DNA of 62,609 nucleotides from Candidatus Bathyarchaeota archaeon (lineage in GTDB: Archaea; Thermoproteota; Bathyarchaeia; Bathyarchaeales; Bathyarchaeaceae). Below, in pieces: positions 60,552-62,609 of the stretch. A model generated the notes under the pieces. That model was not told the DNA's origin. It saw only the letters and a program-made list of their open reading frames with translations, and searched no databases. The number at the start of each line of letters is the position of its first letter. Positions within the stretch are counted from its first letter, which is position 1. The stretch is taken from positions 1-62,609 of the forward strand of contig SOJZ01000016.1 in the NCBI GenBank assembly GCA_004376295.1. Direction: 5' to 3'. The position numbers and the translations under genes are program-made.

Positions 60552-61934
60552 TTATTGACTGCCTAGAATCTTTTCTTCAGACGGCGGAGCAGATATAAGT
60601 CCTTTTTTCATCAACAAAGCAGTAGAGTCCATAGCGTTTCTAATAATAGAAACAGCCCTATCCCACAGTTCTTGCCTACTCAACTTCACGCGGGCAACAC
60701 CCTCCTCAATCGACTTTAATGCGCAAGCAACGGCCTCGCGAGGATAGACCTCCCATTCTTCCATTCTAGGAACAATGTCTCCTTCATGAATTCCCCTCTC
60801 TTCAGCGAACTTGGCCAGTTCCTTGCCTGCAGCGATGCACATGTCGTCGGTGATGGTCTTTGCCTTTACGTCTAAGACTCCTCTGAAGATTCCTGGGAAG
60901 CCAAGAGAGTTGTTTATCTGGTTTTCGAAGTCTGAACGTCCTGTTGCCACGATTTTGGCTCCTGCTTCCTTTGCTTCCCATGGCCATATTTCAGGGATTG
61001 GGTTTGCGCACGCGAATACTATGGAATCTGTTGCCATTTTGGTTATCCATTCTTTTTTGATTGTGCCGGGTCCTGGTTTGGATGCTGCTATGCAAATGTC
61101 GGCGTTTTTCAGCGCGTCAAGTGTGCTTCCTGTTCTTCCTTCTGCGTTTGTGTTTAGGCAGAAATCCCATTTCCACGGGTTATCTTGTTTTTCAGCTTCT
61201 ACGTCTTTTCTGTTAGAGTGGAGGATTCCTTTGCTGTCGACCATTATGATGTTTCCTGGTTTGACTCCTGCTCTCATGAGGACGATGGCTGTTCGTGTGT
61301 TTGCCGATCCTACTCCGATCATGGTTATTTTTGCTTGGTTCATTTTTTTGCCTACGATTTTGAGTGCGTTTATTATTCCTGCTAGTATTACTGTAGCGGT
61401 TCCTTGCTGGTCATCGTGCCAGACGGGTATGTTCAGTTTTTTCCTTGTTTCTTCTAGTATGCGGAAGCATTTTGGTTTGCTTATGTCTTCGAGGTTTATT
61501 CCCCCAAACGTAGGTTCTAACCATTTGCATGCTGTTATGATTTCCTCTGGGTTTTTGGTGCCTAGGCAGATTGGGAATGCGTCGACTCCGCCGAGATATT
61601 TGAATAGAAGCGCTTTTCCTTCCATGACTGGTAGCCCTGCTTGCGGTCCGATGTCTCCGAGTCCGAGTACGCGTGTCCCATCGCTTACTACTGCCACGAA
61701 GTTCCATTTGTTTGTCTGTGTGAAGACTTGTTCTGGGTCGTCTTTGATTTTTCGGCATGAGGCTGCTACGCCTGGTGTGTACCAAATTGCGAAGTCCGCT
61801 GGTGTTCGGATTGGGCATTTTGGCATGATCTGTATTTTTCCTTGATAGTACGGGTGGTATGCTAGTGCGAGTTTTGCTGGTTTTTTTGCTTTCGCTAATA
61901 ATTCTTCTACTGTGAGTTTTTTAGATGGGGTCAT
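60552..61934 (-). CDS. Malic enzyme (NAD(P)-dependent)
   Basis: A 460-residue malate dehydrogenase (decarboxylating): IRTPADFAIWYTPGVAASCRKI, GDIGPQAGLPVMEGKALLFKYL, NIPVWHDDQQGTATVILAGIINAL, the nucleotide site IGVGSANTRTAIVLMRAG and IVFACANPIPEIWPWEAKEAGA. It converts malate to pyruvate and CO2. A 344-codon antisense frame over the same bases is a shadow. Its upstream region carries iteron repeat D. Confidence 0.93.
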   Translation of the reverse strand: MTPSKKLTVEELLAKAKKPAKLALAYHPYYQGKIQIMPKCPIRTPADFAIWYTPGVAASCRKIKDDPEQVFTQTNKWNFVAVVSDGTRVLGLGDIGPQAGLPVMEGKALLFKYLGGVDAFPICLGTKNPEEIITACKWLEPTFGGINLEDISKPKCFRILEETRKKLNIPVWHDDQQGTATVILAGIINALKIVGKKMNQAKITMIGVGSANTRTAIVLMRAGVKPGNIIMVDSKGILHSNRKDVEAEKQDNPWKWDFCLNTNAEGRTGSTLDALKNADICIAASKPGPGTIKKEWITKMATDSIVFACANPIPEIWPWEAKEAGAKIVATGRSDFENQINNSLGFPGIFRGVLDVKAKTITDDMCIAAGKELAKFAEERGIHEGDIVPRMEEWEVYPREAVACALKSIEEGVARVKLSRQELWDRAVSIIRNAMDSTALLMKKGLISAPPSEEKILGSQ

Positions 61935-62036
61935 ATTGTGTTACCTCGATTGCTTGTGGAGATGTGTTTGGTGTTTGTTTGTGGATTTAAGCGTTTTTGT
62001 TTCTGTGTGCCTGTCTTTGTTATGTTGTTTGCGTAT

Positions 62037-62215
62037 GTCTCTCTCTTTAGACCCCCCCTATAATTTTTTTGTTCTTCACAAAGCTTGAAATGAGCTTCTT
62101 TTTGTGAACAGCGTTTAAATATTGCTCAAGTCACGATAGGATTAGATGGGAAAAGATACAAAAAGATATAGAAAGATAGGAAAAGATACGAAAAGATGCA
62201 AAAAGATGGGAAAAG
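62037..62215 (+). repeat. Iteron-bearing repeat, copy D
   Basis: GTCTCTCTCTTT and AGACCCCCCCTATAATTTTT (62037-62070), the conserved block with AAGCT/AGCTT hairpin and TTTTTGTGAACAGCGTTTAAA (62083-62119), then eight 10-bp units from 62136 to 62215 (ATAGGATTAG, ATGGGAAAAG, ATACAAAAAG, ATATAGAAAG, ATAGGAAAAG, ATACGAAAAG, ATGCAAAAAG, ATGGGAAAAG). It is the inverted partner of 20062-20285. GTTTAAATAT at 62113 is TATA-like; a start 25 bases on would transcribe the iterons. Confidence 0.8.
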
Positions 62216-62609
62216 ATGGCGGCTATATTGGAGGACGCGAGTTTTCCTGTGTTCCAAACACGTGGGTACTCCTTAATCACAGGTTTCCCTACCTATAAGC
62301 ACTTTGATGTAAAAACAATGTTATTTTGGCATAATCAGATTATACCTAGGGGGGTCGTGGCTTGTGTCAGATTTGTTCTTGGGTTTTGTTTCTGTTTTTG
62401 TGTTTGAGTTGAGCGCTGTTTAAGTTCCGATTACGTGAGTTTTCAACATGAATCACGTGAAAATTGGTGCGGTTTGATGTGTTTGTGTGTGAGGGGTCTA
62501 GTTTTTGGTTGGTAAGGCGGGGTGGATGGGGGAAAGGGTTATTTTTGATGGTGTGCTTTGAAATAGTGAGAGCTAGGAAATTGACGTGGGACGTAATACC
62601 TCTGAGTTG
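62216..62609. other. Trailing region, no supported gene
   Basis: A 63-codon frame from 62216 starts at the edge of the iteron array and reads low-complexity Cys/Phe at its end; I do not support it. CCTAGGGGGG at about 62346 echoes the hairpin of repeat copy C. The last 150 bases are G/T-rich without recognisable coding sequence. Confidence 0.4.

Noticed and set aside
60811-61845. 344-codon + strand frame over malic enzyme
   Set aside because: Entirely antisense to a canonical malic enzyme with conserved motifs; composition-driven.
62216-62407. 63-codon frame after the iterons
   Set aside because: Starts at the array edge, ends in Cys/Phe low complexity, and has no family resemblance.

Overview
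The window is archaeal chromosome. It carries a thermosome subunit, RadA, RNA polymerase subunit K (RpoK), ribosomal protein S25e, archaeal membrane-anchored LonB, RqcH, a tetraether-lipid-synthase-like radical SAM enzyme, cyclic 2,3-diphosphoglycerate synthase, AbrB-PhoU regulators and TATA-type promoters. S25e argues against most Euryarchaeota and for the TACK/Asgard side. With the acetogen-like or peptide/fatty-acid-fermenting gene set (HdrABC-MvhD, two tungsten aldehyde:ferredoxin oxidoreductases, ETF and acyl-CoA dehydrogenase) I infer a Bathyarchaeia-like anaerobe. The lineage is an inference, not a measurement.

Layout. 0.4-3.4 kb: small genes, a PhoU-like regulator, and two tandem proteins joining a ribbon-helix-helix DNA-binding domain to a GcvH (lipoyl-carrier)-like domain that has lost the lipoyl lysine. 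3.4-10.8 kb: a tightly overlapping electron-transfer operon of a GltD-like flavoprotein with ferredoxin tail, MvhD with winged helix, double-length HdrA, MvhD, HdrC and HdrB. It is followed by a HycI-type protease and a MgtE-type transporter with a structured leader. 13.0-15.6 kb: an accessory patch full of TGCATGCA palindromes, with two copies of a covarying hairpin element, zinc microproteins and small membrane or metalloprotease genes. 15.6-29.3 kb: ferredoxin plus aldehyde ferredoxin oxidoreductase (AOR), an M24 peptidase, a second AOR flanked by inverted repeats, a GSA-aminomutase-like enzyme, MobA, a RimK/MptN-like ligase, a PPP phosphatase, a frameshifted cupin and an FMN glutamate synthase-like protein. 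29.5-48.7 kb: housekeeping genes (rqcH, radA, three CBS-domain proteins, dihydroorotase, Mut7-C, rpoK, thermosome, etfBA, acyl-CoA dehydrogenase, cDPGS, lonB, S25e). 48.8-57.7 kb: the tetraether synthase gene and, divergent from it, a trmB-type regulator cut in two by a 6.5-kb insertion with an 11-bp target duplication. The insertion carries an OLD/PARIS-like ATPase-TOPRIM pair, an unrecognised two-gene operon, a secreted cysteine-hydrolase-like protein and four copies of a repeat module. 57.7-62.6 kb: zinc-ribbon DUF4342, nucleotidyltransferase, dihydrolipoamide dehydrogenase-like and malic enzyme genes, then a second copy of the 10-bp iteron repeat.

How the genes fit together. Ferredoxin-linked redox chemistry dominates: AORs (tungstopterin, served by MobA) reduce ferredoxin, HdrABC-MvhD with its own NAD(P)H-type flavoprotein could bifurcate or confurcate electrons, and ETF links to acyl-CoA dehydrogenase. 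No hydrogenase subunits are present here. The strongest unusual signals are the RHH-GcvH-like pair beside the hdr operon, the trmB-interrupting island, the covarying hairpin elements, and an inverted pair of iteron-bearing repeats at 20.1 and 62.1 kb.
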